From CAWJPW01 sp963844845 (GTDB lineage Bacteria > Acidobacteriota > Thermoanaerobaculia > Thermoanaerobaculales > Sulfomarinibacteraceae), in assembly GCA_963844845.1 (NCBI GenBank), contig CAWJPW010000001.1:248001-312000 (forward strand): DNA of 64,000 nt, given 5' to 3'. Position 1 is the first letter of the stretch. Every line of letters begins with the position of its first letter. Positions 47,294-55,921 of the stretch are shown piece after piece. Below the pieces are notes generated by a model. The model ran no database searches and was not told the DNA's origin. It saw only the letters and a program-made list of their open reading frames with translations. Position numbers and translations under genes: made by a program.

Positions 47294-48209
47294 GCGTACC
47301 CTCGACAAGCGCCTCCGCCTCGATGAAGATCCGCCGCACCTCGGGATGCCGCTCGCGGATCTTCTGCTCGAGACGGTCCACGGTGGCGGCCACCTCGCCG
47401 GCATCGAGCCCCTGCCGAAAGTTCACTGAGAGGTTGAGGAGCACCTCGTTCGGTCCCAGGTGCATGGTGAGAGGAGGCAGCACGCCGGCCACGCCCGGAT
47501 CGCCCCTCGCGATGCGCTTAATGTCCTCGACCACCACGCGGTCGACGCTCTCACCCAAGAGGAGGCCGCGGCTTTCGTTGGCGAGCAGGATTGCCATCAG
47601 GGCGAGGATGACGCCAATGACAACGGAAGCGGCGCCGTCGAGGCGCGGCTCACCCAGCTGGTGACCGAGGAAGATACCGAGGAACGCCACCACGAGGCCC
47701 GCGAGCGCCGCCGAGTCCTCCATCACCACCACGAACACGGCCGGGTCCTTGCTGGCGCGCACCGCCTCGAAGAGGTTGCCGCGGCGCCGGCGGCTCAGCA
47801 GCTCGCGCAGCGCAATGACCAAGGACGCACCTTCGAAGAGAAAGGCACAGCCGAGCACCACGTAGTTCCAGGTGGGATCGGTGACCTGGGACGGGTGCTT
47901 GAGGTGCTCCAACCCCTCGTAGATCGACATCCCGCCGCCCAGGCCAAACAGGATGATGGCGACGATGAGGCTCCAGAAGTACAGCTCCTTGCCATAGCCG
48001 AAGGGATGCACGTCGTCGGCGGGCCGCCGGCTGCGCTTGAGGCCCAGCAGCAGCAGCCCCTGGTTGCCGGTGTCTACGAGGGAGTGGATACCCTCCGACA
48101 GCATGGCCGAGCTGCCGGTGAGGCCGCCAGCCATGAACTTGGTGACGGCGATGGCCAGGTTCGCGAAGATGGCGCCGTACACCGCCACCGGTCTGCCGTG
48201 CTCCGCCAT
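47274..48209 (-). CDS. cation diffusion facilitator (CDF) metal transporter
   Basis: A 311-residue CDF-family exporter of divalent metals (Zn, Fe, Mn or Co) in exchange for protons. Six TM segments lie between residues 10 and 230. Metal-site Asp residues appear in SEGIHSLVDTGNQ (TM2) and VVMEDSAALAGLV (TM5). HPFGYGKELYFWSLIVA is the family signature after TM2. The C-terminal cytoplasmic domain (about 220-311) has the ferredoxin-like metallochaperone fold. ATG 48209 overlaps the SMUG1-type gene stop (TGATG). The last residues VKSKE and the TAA come from the heptamer repeat. Confidence 0.9.
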   Translation of the reverse strand: MAEHGRPVAVYGAIFANLAIAVTKFMAGGLTGSSAMLSEGIHSLVDTGNQGLLLLGLKRSRRPADDVHPFGYGKELYFWSLIVAIILFGLGGGMSIYEGLEHLKHPSQVTDPTWNYVVLGCAFLFEGASLVIALRELLSRRRRGNLFEAVRASKDPAVFVVVMEDSAALAGLVVAFLGIFLGHQLGEPRLDGAASVVIGVILALMAILLANESRGLLLGESVDRVVVEDIKRIARGDPGVAGVLPPLTMHLGPNEVLLNLSVNFRQGLDAGEVAATVDRLEQKIRERHPEVRRIFIEAEALVEGTQVKSKE

Positions 48210-48934
48210 CACCCCACCCCCAGCTGCTCGAGCTGGCGCTGCGCCTGCTCCGCCCAGCCGCGGTTCGCGGCGGGGCTGGCCGGGCTCGGGTGGAGAATCT
48301 CGCCGACGCGGACCTCGTCACCCAGCGCCTCCCGTGCCCGTCCTGCCGCAAACTTGCCGACACCCACCACCAGCTTCGGCCGCAGGCAGCTCACCGCCCG
48401 CCGCAGGGCGCGGTCACAGGCAACGAAGAGCGGCTCCCGCTCGGCGGCCGGCAGCCTGTCGGGGGTGCGGTTGCGGCCGCTGGACTCGAGGAAGAGCAGC
48501 GGGCAGTAGTTGAGCACCAGGAAACGCGCGAAGAAGGCCTCCGGGGTCCCGAAGACGTCCCGTGCCCAGCCCCATACCCGCCTCCCGCTCACCTCCGAGC
48601 GGGCACACGCAAAACCCTGCACAGGGCGCTTCGGGTGCTCGTCCTTCGGGCTGCTCACCTGTCCCTCGATGCCCAGCCACTCCCTCGTCAGGTTGACCTC
48701 GCCGAACGGTACGCCGGTCTGAGCCATCCCCCAGGGACCGGGGTTCATGCCCACCAGGACCGCGTCCTTGGGCGCCGCGCCGTAGCGTTCGAGGTACTGG
48801 CGGTGGGTGGCGAAGGCGTAGTGGAGCGGGTTGTACACGTGCGTCACGGGCTCTGCGAAGCGCAGCTCGACGACGGCGTCTGCCAGCTCCCGGGCGGCCT
48901 GCACGAGGTGAACGGACGAGCTCGTCGCGGGCAA
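48209..48934 (-). CDS. SMUG1-type uracil-DNA glycosylase
   Basis: A 241-residue single-strand-selective monofunctional uracil-DNA glycosylase that starts base-excision repair. Family motifs: VGMNPGPWGMAQTGVPFGEV (water-activating Asn in GMNPG), EHPKRPVQGFACARSEVSGRRVWGW, NYCPLLFLESSGRNRTP and HPSPASPAAN (catalytic-loop His). The start is TTG 48934, 3 bp after the GGDEF/EAL stop, with GGAAGG upstream; a GTG 10 codons on is possible. It is sandwiched in a tight operon with the cyclic-di-GMP protein and the CDF transporter, an arrangement with no obvious logic. Confidence 0.88.
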   Translation of the reverse strand: MPATSSSVHLVQAARELADAVVELRFAEPVTHVYNPLHYAFATHRQYLERYGAAPKDAVLVGMNPGPWGMAQTGVPFGEVNLTREWLGIEGQVSSPKDEHPKRPVQGFACARSEVSGRRVWGWARDVFGTPEAFFARFLVLNYCPLLFLESSGRNRTPDRLPAAEREPLFVACDRALRRAVSCLRPKLVVGVGKFAAGRAREALGDEVRVGEILHPSPASPAANRGWAEQAQRQLEQLGVG

Positions 48935-48937
48935 CGC

Positions 48938-51091
48938 TCAGACCTTCCGGTCACGGGACGACTCGCCCTCTCCCGCCAGCAGACGACGCAGCTCGTCGAG
49001 CGGAAGGGCCCGGCTGAAAAGCCAGCCCTGGCCCAGGGAGCAGCCGAGCTGGCGCAGCCCGGCGGCCTGGGACTCCTGCTCGACGCCCTCGGCAACGACC
49101 TCGAGTGCGAGGCTGTGGGCGAGGCGGACGATGGCCTGCACCAGGGCGGTGGCGCCGGGATCCCGCCCGAGGCCCTCGATGAAGGCACGGTCGATCTTGA
49201 TTGTGTCCACCGGGAACTTGCGCAGGTAGGCGAACGACGAGTACCCGGTCCCGAAGTCATCCACCGCGAGGCGAGCGCCGAGGCCCTTCAGCGCCGCCAG
49301 GATCTCCTCCACGGCGCTGGTGTGATGCAGCACGCTGCTCTCGGTGATCTCGATAACCAGCCGCTGGGGCAGAAGACCGGTGCGCTCGAGCACGTCGGCC
49401 ACCGCCTCGACGACATCGCCCGACTCGAGGCTCGCCGGGGTCAGGTTGACATGGATCGGGAGGGTCTTCCCGGCTGGACCGAGGTCCGTGGCGGCGGCGC
49501 ATGCTTCGTCCAACACCCACCGGTCGAGCGTTCTCTGCAGGCCGGCCGCCCCCACGGCATCCAGGAACAACGCGGCGGGCAGCAGCCCGCGCTCGGGGTG
49601 ATGCCAGCGCACCAGTGCCTCCGCGGCGACGGGCTTCCCGCTTCGAAGGTCGACGATGGGCTGGTAGTGAACCGCCAGCTCGTGCTCCGCGAACGCCCGG
49701 CGGATATCGACCTCGGCGCGCAGCCGCTCCACCGCGTCGGTGTGCATGGAGGGCTCGAAGACCGCCACCCGGCCTCCACCGGCGCGCTTAGCCTCGTGCA
49801 TGGCAAGGTCGGCGCCGCGCAGCAGCTCGTCCGCGGTGGCGAGTTCGTCGTCCTCGATGGCGATTCCGATGGTGGCCTGCAGCCAGAGGCTGTTGCCGTT
49901 CACCCGCACCGGTGTGCCCAGCGACGCGACGATCCGGTCGGCGGTGAGGGTGGCATCCGCCGGCGAGGTCACGTTCTCCACCAGCACCGCGAACTCATCA
50001 CTACCGAAGCGGGCCATCGTGTCGTCGCTGCGCAGGCAGGAACGCAGCCTCTCGGTGAACGCCACCAGGACGGAGTCTCCGGCGGCATGCCCGAGGCTGT
50101 CGTTGATACGGCGGAAGTCATCGAGGTCGATGAAGAGCACCGCCACCAGCTGGCGCTTCTCATGCCGACGTCTCAGGGCGTGCTCGACACGGTCCACGAA
50201 CAGCGAGCGGTTGGCCAGCCCGGTGAGGGGATCGTGCAGCGCCTGGTACAGCTTCTGCGACGCCAGCAACCGCTGAGCCTCGTAGAGCTGCGCATTGGAC
50301 ACCGCCCTGGCGGCCTGCTCGGCGAACTGCGAGAGGGCCCGAAGATCGTGCGGATTGTACGTCCGGCTGGCATCGGCGTTGACGTTGAGGACACCAAGAA
50401 GGGCGCCGTTGCGTAGCAGCGGCACCGACATTGCACTGGCTGGAAGCGACCCGGGAGGCAGGTCCTGGCGTAGCGTCCCGTTGACGAGGAGGGGCTCCCG
50501 ACCCGCGGCGGCCCTTCCCGCGACACCTTCGCCGAAGCGTACCACGGCACCGCGCGCCCAGCTCTCACCCCACACCGCCACCGTACGCAGCTCTGCGCCG
50601 CCGTGCACCAGCATGATGGAGCCGCCACGGCCGCCCAGCAGCTCTGCGGCGCAGCGGACCACTGTCGCGAGCACCTCCTCGAGCTCGAGGCTCAGGTTGG
50701 TGGCGCGCGCGGCCTCCAGCAGAGCGCCCACCTCCCGCAGCCTCCCGGTGAGCGAGGCCGCGAGCACCCGCTCACCGATGAGCGCCTCCTCCAGGTTGTG
50801 CAGCTCCATTTCCTTCTGAACCGCGTAGACCGAGAAGAGGGTGGCAAGCCCGAGCAGGCCGCCAACCAGCGGTGTCGAAAGGATGGTGAAAGGGGTCTGG
50901 CCACCGATGGACGCGAGCACGGCGAGGCCCAGAGACAACGCGAGGAGGAGGCCCAGCGCCATACTCCAAAGCTGCAGGCGGCGCTGCTCGACGGCTTCGA
51001 GGGTGGGAACGGCAAAGCTGTCGAGGCTGGATACCTTCCCTCCTCCAAGACCTCTCCCCGTGGAGCCTTCGACCACCTTCACCCCCTCCAT
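48938..51091 (-). CDS. GAF-GGDEF-EAL cyclic-di-GMP signalling protein
   Basis: A membrane protein of about 717 residues. Two adjacent TM helices (LWSMALGLLLALSLGLAVLA; TPLVGGLLGLATLFSVYAV) lie near residues 45-90. A GAF domain follows (LEEVLATVVRCAAELLGGRG to the ASQKLYQALHD linker). The GGDEF domain has its signature as RFGSDEFAVLVE (GSDEF, a variant that could still be active). The EAL domain has AAEALVRWHHPE, DDFGTGYSSFAYLRKFPVDTIKIDR and EGVEQESQ, so phosphodiesterase residues are intact. It synthesises and/or degrades c-di-GMP. Start ATG 51091 sits behind TGGAG; the frame remains open 24 codons upstream. Confidence 0.92.
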   Translation of the reverse strand: MEGVKVVEGSTGRGLGGGKVSSLDSFAVPTLEAVEQRRLQLWSMALGLLLALSLGLAVLASIGGQTPFTILSTPLVGGLLGLATLFSVYAVQKEMELHNLEEALIGERVLAASLTGRLREVGALLEAARATNLSLELEEVLATVVRCAAELLGGRGGSIMLVHGGAELRTVAVWGESWARGAVVRFGEGVAGRAAAGREPLLVNGTLRQDLPPGSLPASAMSVPLLRNGALLGVLNVNADASRTYNPHDLRALSQFAEQAARAVSNAQLYEAQRLLASQKLYQALHDPLTGLANRSLFVDRVEHALRRRHEKRQLVAVLFIDLDDFRRINDSLGHAAGDSVLVAFTERLRSCLRSDDTMARFGSDEFAVLVENVTSPADATLTADRIVASLGTPVRVNGNSLWLQATIGIAIEDDELATADELLRGADLAMHEAKRAGGGRVAVFEPSMHTDAVERLRAEVDIRRAFAEHELAVHYQPIVDLRSGKPVAAEALVRWHHPERGLLPAALFLDAVGAAGLQRTLDRWVLDEACAAATDLGPAGKTLPIHVNLTPASLESGDVVEAVADVLERTGLLPQRLVIEITESSVLHHTSAVEEILAALKGLGARLAVDDFGTGYSSFAYLRKFPVDTIKIDRAFIEGLGRDPGATALVQAIVRLAHSLALEVVAEGVEQESQAAGLRQLGCSLGQGWLFSRALPLDELRRLLAGEGESSRDRKV

Positions 51092-51344
51092 GCCGCTCCA
51101 ATCGACTTCCACCGCACCCGGTGCACAGGCATCTGCGGGCCGCGTCGAGGGCGAGATTATCACGCCGCGGCAGACACGAGCCGCTGACGGGCCGGTCTCC
51201 GACCGCCGCGAAGGTCATCCGTCGCACGGGATTATCGCGGCTGCGTCGGTCTATTATTAATGGAGACACGGAGCCGCGGAGCCCACTACGCTCCAGGGCC
51301 TTTCAAGACCATACCCTCTCGGCTCCGCGCGAAGGGAGACGACG

Positions 51345-51938
51345 ATGCGAGCCTCCAAAGCCGTGCCGATCCTCACGATTGTCCTGACGGCTTCCGCCCT
51401 CGGGCTCACGGCCTGTGCCACCTCGGCGCCGACCGGCGGCGGAGCCGTCCCGGCGGGGAGGTACGTCGTGCACAGCAAGACCTCCCAGCTCGACGCCGTT
51501 GTGGGTTTCCGCTACGCCGCCACCCACCCGGATACGAGCTGGCTCATCATCCAGCTCGCGGCGACGACCCCCACCGGCGCCTCGATCTCCATCCCGCGCA
51601 GCGGCATCTCGATCACGACTCCGGCCGGCACCCTGGTGCCCCTGGCCACACAGGAGCAGTTCACCGACGCGTTCGGGATGCTTCAGCCCGCGGTCAAGCA
51701 GGCCGACATCATCAGCGACCCCATGGGATTCTTCCCGCCAAACCGTGAGCCCTGCGATCTCGGGCTCTTCAGCATCCCGGGCCGCGGGGTGACCCATGAC
51801 GACCTCAATCTCGACTATCACCGCGCATGTGCTGGCCTGCTCTACTTCGACCTGCCCGCCGCCACCGCCGCCGGCCGCTACACGCTGATGATCCGGCCCA
51901 AGGAGGGCTCCGAGATCCGGATCCCCTTCACTCTCTGA
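51345..51938 (+). CDS. lipoprotein of unknown function
   Basis: A 197-residue product with a lipobox (ALGLTACATS), then a beta-rich domain of about 170 residues with several Thr/Ile-rich strands (TSWLIIQLAATTPTGASISI, YTLMIRPKEGSEIRIPF). One Cys pair outside the lipobox (EPCDLG, HRACAG) could form a disulfide. I do not recognise the family. ATG 51345 follows GGGAG at 6 bases. It is divergent from the c-di-GMP gene and precedes the TerC-family gene; the stop codon sits at the base of a hairpin. Confidence 0.7.
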   Translation: MRASKAVPILTIVLTASALGLTACATSAPTGGGAVPAGRYVVHSKTSQLDAVVGFRYAATHPDTSWLIIQLAATTPTGASISIPRSGISITTPAGTLVPLATQEQFTDAFGMLQPAVKQADIISDPMGFFPPNREPCDLGLFSIPGRGVTHDDLNLDYHRACAGLLYFDLPAATAAGRYTLMIRPKEGSEIRIPFTL

Positions 51939-52006
51939 GCTCGTCCCGTCGGCGAGCTCAGCCAGGGCAAGCCGAAGCGGGACCTTCTCCCGCTTCCTGA
52001 GCCCTG
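51937..52006 (+). promoter_or_regulatory. structured leader upstream of the TerC-family gene
   Basis: Two nested structures lie between the lipoprotein stop and the TerC start: GAGCTCG (51937-51943)/CGAGCTC (51953-51959); then an outer CAGGGC (51963-51968)/GCCCTG (52001-52006) enclosing GAAGCGGGA (51974-51982)/TCCCGCTTC (51988-51996), loop CCTTC. GCGTTTTCGC follows. TerC/Alx genes often carry a manganese riboswitch (yybP-ykoY), but I do not see its conserved loop bases. A terminator for the lipoprotein gene is the alternative. Confidence 0.45.
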
Positions 52007-52057
52007 CGTTTTCGCGGTGCCGGCCACGAGCCACTCTCGGAGGAGGATGACGCGCTG

Positions 52058-52996
52058 ATGCTCGACTGGATCGTCTTCGCCGCGCTGGTGGCGGGCCTGC
52101 TCACCCTCGACCTCCTGGTCTTCCACCGCCACGCCCATCGCGAGTCGTTCCGCACGGCTGTCCTGTGGAGCGTGTTCTGGGTCGGCTTGGGGCTGGGCTT
52201 CGCGGTGTTCGTGGGTATGACCATGGGGCGCGATGCCGCATGGGCCTACCTCACGGCATTTCTCATCGAAAAGTCGCTCTCTGTGGACAACCTGTTCGTC
52301 TTCCTGGCGCTCTTCACCTACTTCGGTGTCGCCCCGCGCTACCAGCACCGAGTGCTGTTCTGGGGCATCATCGGCGCCCTGATCACCCGCGGCATCTTCA
52401 TCTTCGCCGGCGTCGCCCTGATCCATACATTTCACTGGGTGCTCTACATCCTCGGCGCACTGCTCATCGCCACCGCCGCCAAGCTGGCCCTGAGCCGCGA
52501 CGAGGACATCCACCCGGAAACCAACCCGGTCGTGCGCTGGGCCAGTTCCCACCTGCCGGTCACCGGCTCCATCGAGGGCGAGCACTTCGTCGAGCGCAGA
52601 AACGGGCGCTTGGTGGTCACGCCGCTCCTCCTCGTACTCCTCGCCATCGAGACCACCGACGTGATGTTCGCCGTCGACTCGATACCCGCCGTGCTCGCCG
52701 TGAGCCGCGACGCGTTCGTCGTCTACTCCTCCAACATCTTCGCCATTCTCGGTCTGCGCGCCCTCTACTTCGCCCTCGCCGGAGCGATGCGCCGGCTCCG
52801 CCTGCTCCGCCCGGCCCTCTCCCTCATCCTCGGCCTCATCGGCGCCAAGATGCTGCTCGACGAGGTCGTCAGCGTACCCACCTGGCTCTCCCTCACGGTG
52901 GTGGCCTCGATCCTCGCCGTCGCCACCATCACGTCGCTGATACTGAGCGACGACGGGAACGGCGAGCCGCCGTCCGTGGGGACAGATCCGACCTAG
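52058..52996 (+). CDS. TerC/Alx-family integral membrane protein
   Basis: A 312-residue protein with about nine TM helices. Core text: LDLLVFHRHAHRESFRTAVLWSVFWVGLGL, TAFLIEKSLSVDNLFVFLALF, VLFWGIIGALITRGIFIF and LLAIETTDVMFAVDSIPAVLAVS, carrying the acidic residues (E in IEKSLSVDN, D in VDSIPA) conserved in the family. TerC/Alx proteins export Mn2+ or assist metal loading of exported proteins, and some confer tellurite resistance. ATG 52058 lies behind GGAGGAGGATGACG. A structured leader precedes it. 52997-53268 after it holds nothing clear apart from a TAGACT-like -10. Confidence 0.9.
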   Translation: MLDWIVFAALVAGLLTLDLLVFHRHAHRESFRTAVLWSVFWVGLGLGFAVFVGMTMGRDAAWAYLTAFLIEKSLSVDNLFVFLALFTYFGVAPRYQHRVLFWGIIGALITRGIFIFAGVALIHTFHWVLYILGALLIATAAKLALSRDEDIHPETNPVVRWASSHLPVTGSIEGEHFVERRNGRLVVTPLLLVLLAIETTDVMFAVDSIPAVLAVSRDAFVVYSSNIFAILGLRALYFALAGAMRRLRLLRPALSLILGLIGAKMLLDEVVSVPTWLSLTVVASILAVATITSLILSDDGNGEPPSVGTDPT

Positions 52997-53268
52997 TATC
53001 GTGTCCGGGAAGCCCTACCTGCTCCTGGCGCCGGCATCGTCGTCTCCGGCACGGCGCGACGACGAGGTCGCAAGTGAGGCACTGCGAGCAGGACCACCGG
53101 CATCCAGGGATCGCGACGGCCTGCGTGAGCCCCGGTGGGACGATTCAGACAAGACGCTCGACACACCGACGGACTCCCCGCACCGAGACGCGGTAGACTC
53201 GTTGGGAAACCGGACCTCAGCCGCAGCAGGATCACCGCGCGAGCGGCTACGGTCATGTGGAGGCGGCC

Positions 53269-53670
53269 ATGAAGAAGCTGGTCATCCTGCTCGTCCTGAT
53301 CATCGGCGGCTACTTCGGCATCAAGTGGGTACTCGAGAACGTGTCGTCCAAGAGCACCGAGGACGAGGCCAAAGTCAGGATCGAGAATATGGTCCGGGCC
53401 ATGGCTGCAGACGACGAGCAAACCGCACTCTGCCTCTGGGCGGAAGGAACCACGGTGCTCGACCAGGACGCCATGAGCAGCTACTACGACCGCTTCCGCC
53501 GCTTCAAGGAAGAGTCGGGCATCACCGGGGCCGGCGTCTGGAAGGTCCGCGACTCCAAACTCGCGGAGCCCGGCAGCACCACCGCGATCGTCACCGTCAG
53601 CAACGGCAGCGCTACGAGAGTTCTCAAGGTCCCGCGCCGGAGCCCCATCGAGTACGTCTCATCCGGCTGA
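53269..53670 (+). CDS. small membrane-anchored protein of unknown function
   Basis: A 133-residue product: one N-terminal TM helix (LVILLVLIIGGYFGIKWVL), then a soluble domain with a charged helix (STEDEAKVRIENMVRAMAADDE) and short strands (GVWKVRDSKL, TAIVTVSNGS), reminiscent of NTF2-like lipoprotein or DUF4878-type sensors but not assignable. The start ATG 53269 follows TGGAGG at 5 bases. It sits before the ALDH gene with a 92-bp gap; a functional link is not evident. Confidence 0.65.
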   Translation: MKKLVILLVLIIGGYFGIKWVLENVSSKSTEDEAKVRIENMVRAMAADDEQTALCLWAEGTTVLDQDAMSSYYDRFRRFKEESGITGAGVWKVRDSKLAEPGSTTAIVTVSNGSATRVLKVPRRSPIEYVSSG

Positions 53671-53762
53671 GCGGCCCCGCCGCGGACGGGTGGAGCTGCC
53701 CGGGGCCACGATCCGGTTTCCCGACGCGGCGTTCGGGGGAAGGCGACGGCCAGGAGGTTTCC

Positions 53763-55127
53763 ATGTCTCTCATCAGCATCGACCCGGCCACCGGCGAGAT
53801 CGTTGAGCGCTACCGCGAGCTGGCGCCAGACGAGGTCCGCGACGTCGTGGCTTCCACCGCGCGGGCGCAGCAGGAGTGGCCAGCGGTGCCGTTAGCCGAG
53901 CGCGCCCGGCTCATGCATGCCGCGGCCGGCATCCTGCGCGAGGGCGTGGAGGAGTATGCCGCTCTCATGGCCCGCGAGATGGGCAAACCGCTGCCCGGTG
54001 GGCGCTCGGAGACAGAGAAGTGCGCCTGGGTGTGCGACTACTACGCCGAGAACGCCGCGACGTTCTTGGCCAACGAGGAGATCGCCACCGACGCCGGTCG
54101 TAGTTTCGTGGCCTTCCGGCCTCTCGGTGTCGTGCTCGCGGTAATGCCATGGAACTTCCCGTTCTGGCAGGTCTTCCGCTTCGCAGCGCCGGGCCTGATG
54201 GCGGGCAACGGCGGCTTGCTCAAGCATTCGTCCAACGTGACCGGCTGCGCGCTGGCCATCGAGGACGTGTTCCGCAGGGCCGGGTTCCCGGAGCACCTCT
54301 TCCACACTCTTCCGGTGGGCAGCGGGCAGGTGGAGGCGGTCGTCCGCAACCCCCAGGTGGCGGCGGTCACGCTCACCGGCAGCGAGCCGGCCGGACGGGC
54401 GGTGGCGCGCGCCGCCGGCGACGCCCTCAAGAAGAGCGTGCTCGAGCTCGGCGGCAGCGACCCCTACGTCATCCTCGAGGACGCCGACCTCGACCTCGCC
54501 GCAGAGAGCTGCGCCGCCAGCCGGCTCATCAACAGCGGACAGAGCTGCATCGCCGCCAAGCGCTTCATCGTGCCCCGTCGCATCGTGGACGCCTTCCTCG
54601 AGCGATTCGTGGAGCACATGCGCCGAGCCCGCATGGGCGACCCCCGCGATGCCGTCGACATCGGGCCCCAGGCACGCACCGACCTGCGTGACGACCTGCA
54701 CCGGCAGGTGCGCGAGAGCATCGCCGCGGGCGCCCGCTTGGTGCTCGGCGGCGAGGTGCCGACGGGACCAGGCGCCTTCTACCCGCCCACGGCGCTCACC
54801 GAGGTGCGGCCCGGGATGCCTGCCTACGACGAGGAGCTCTTCGGACCGGTGGCCGCGGTCATCCCGGTTGCCGACGAAGAGGAGGCCATCCGGGTGGCCA
54901 ATGACACCTCATTCGGGCTCGGCGCCGCCGTCTTCACCCGCGACGTCGAGCGCGGCACACACATCGCCGAGACCCGCCTGGAGGCCGGCTGCTGCTTCGT
55001 CAACTCGTTCGTCAAGTCCGACCCACGGCTGCCCTTCGGGGGGATCAAGGAGTCCGGATACGGCCGCGAGCTCTCGCACTACGGCATCAAGGAGTTCGTC
55101 AACATCAAGACGGTGTGGGCGAAGTAG
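53763..55127 (+). CDS. NAD(P)-dependent aldehyde dehydrogenase, succinate-semialdehyde type
   Basis: A 454-residue ALDH. MPWNFPFWQVFRFAAPGLMAGN gives the catalytic Asn region; TLTGSEPAGRAVARAAGD the NAD loop; VLELGGSDPYVILEDADLD the general-base Glu (near residue 227); INSGQSCIAAKRFIV the nucleophilic Cys (near 262); YDEELFGPVAAVIPV and PFGGIKESGYGRELSHYGIKEF the C-terminal motifs. The overall form resembles succinate-semialdehyde dehydrogenase (GabD/Sad). ATG 53763 follows AGGAGG. It may be cotranscribed with the small protein that follows 70 bp later. Confidence 0.9.
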   Translation: MSLISIDPATGEIVERYRELAPDEVRDVVASTARAQQEWPAVPLAERARLMHAAAGILREGVEEYAALMAREMGKPLPGGRSETEKCAWVCDYYAENAATFLANEEIATDAGRSFVAFRPLGVVLAVMPWNFPFWQVFRFAAPGLMAGNGGLLKHSSNVTGCALAIEDVFRRAGFPEHLFHTLPVGSGQVEAVVRNPQVAAVTLTGSEPAGRAVARAAGDALKKSVLELGGSDPYVILEDADLDLAAESCAASRLINSGQSCIAAKRFIVPRRIVDAFLERFVEHMRRARMGDPRDAVDIGPQARTDLRDDLHRQVRESIAAGARLVLGGEVPTGPGAFYPPTALTEVRPGMPAYDEELFGPVAAVIPVADEEEAIRVANDTSFGLGAAVFTRDVERGTHIAETRLEAGCCFVNSFVKSDPRLPFGGIKESGYGRELSHYGIKEFVNIKTVWAK

Positions 55128-55197
55128 GCGCCGGAATGCCGGACGCAACCGGCGCGCTCTCCCAGGAGGACCTCGACGTCCGAAAGGAGGCCACGCG

Positions 55198-55506
55198 ATG
55201 ACCACACCGGCCCTGCAGTTCTCCGAGTTCCTCGAAACAGCCCGGCGCGCCGGGTTCGAGGTTGTCGACGCCGGTCAGATGCCCGTGAACGAGCCCTTCC
55301 AGGCGGCGGTCGAGGACGACAACCTCATGTCGAAGCAGGTCTACGTGACCTTTCGCGATGCTCTGCCCGACGCACGCCGTACCATCCTCGCCAACCTTCA
55401 AGTTGGCGAGGAGACCTTCTCCGTGATGGGCGATGCCCGCATGCAGGGCGATCTCAAGAACCTGCTGCGGGCGATTCCGGCCGAGCCGAACGAGCCGCAC
55501 CGCTGA
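55198..55506 (+). CDS. hypothetical protein, 102 residues
   Basis: A small, soluble, probably alpha/beta protein (SEFLETARRAGFEVVDAGQM; QVYVTFRDALPDARRTILANLQVGEETF) without recognisable domain, signal or Cys. It opens with a strong AAAGGAGG ribosome site at 7 bases, which supports it as real. Only its position, 70 bp after ALDH, offers context. The last residues and the 39-bp gap to the convergent dodecin gene include a short GCCGCC/GGCGGC hairpin (55509-55526). Confidence 0.6.
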   Translation: MTTPALQFSEFLETARRAGFEVVDAGQMPVNEPFQAAVEDDNLMSKQVYVTFRDALPDARRTILANLQVGEETFSVMGDARMQGDLKNLLRAIPAEPNEPHR

Positions 55507-55545
55507 CCGCCGCCTGCCGTGGCGGCCGACGGCGACCGGCGCGGC

Positions 55546-55749
55546 TCACTTGGCGAGCAGGAACGTGACCATCATGTTGACGCGGTATGCCGCCACCTGA
55601 TTGTTCTCGACCACGACCTGCTGCTCCTTGATCCAGGCGCTCTTGATGTTCTTCACGGTCGTGGAGGCCTCGCGGATTCCCTCGCGGATGGCCTCTTCGA
55701 AGCTGTCTCTGGACTCGGCGCTGATCTCGATGATCTTGGCAACTGGCAT
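55546..55749 (-). CDS. dodecin (flavin-binding)
   Basis: A 67-residue dodecin that forms a hollow dodecamer storing flavin or other cofactors. MPVAKIIEISAESRDSFEEAI, then VKNIKSAWIKEQQVVVENNQ and YRVNMMVTFLLAK follow the beta-alpha-beta-beta pattern, with the flavin-stacking Trp in SAWIKEQ. The ATG 55749 follows GGGAGG at 4 bases. The frame stays open upstream, but that part is Arg/Gly-rich and not conserved. It is convergent with the hypothetical gene and divergent from ligA. Confidence 0.92.
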   Translation of the reverse strand: MPVAKIIEISAESRDSFEEAIREGIREASTTVKNIKSAWIKEQQVVVENNQVAAYRVNMMVTFLLAK

Positions 55750-55921
55750 GGTGCCTCCCTGGTGTCGGTCTCGGCCCGATGCGGACCGAGGTGTGGTGCG
55801 GCCCGGTCCTCGCGGGACACGCACTCACCGCAGCCGCGAACCCCCGGCGGATAAGCATGCAACGGCTTTCACTCACGTATAGTGGGGCTGCCACGCCATC
55901 CATTCCGCGGGGAGGCGGAAC

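Noticed and set aside
51937..52057. yybP-ykoY manganese riboswitch before the TerC-family gene
   Set aside because: Position fits, but the conserved loop bases are not seen; recorded only as a structured leader.
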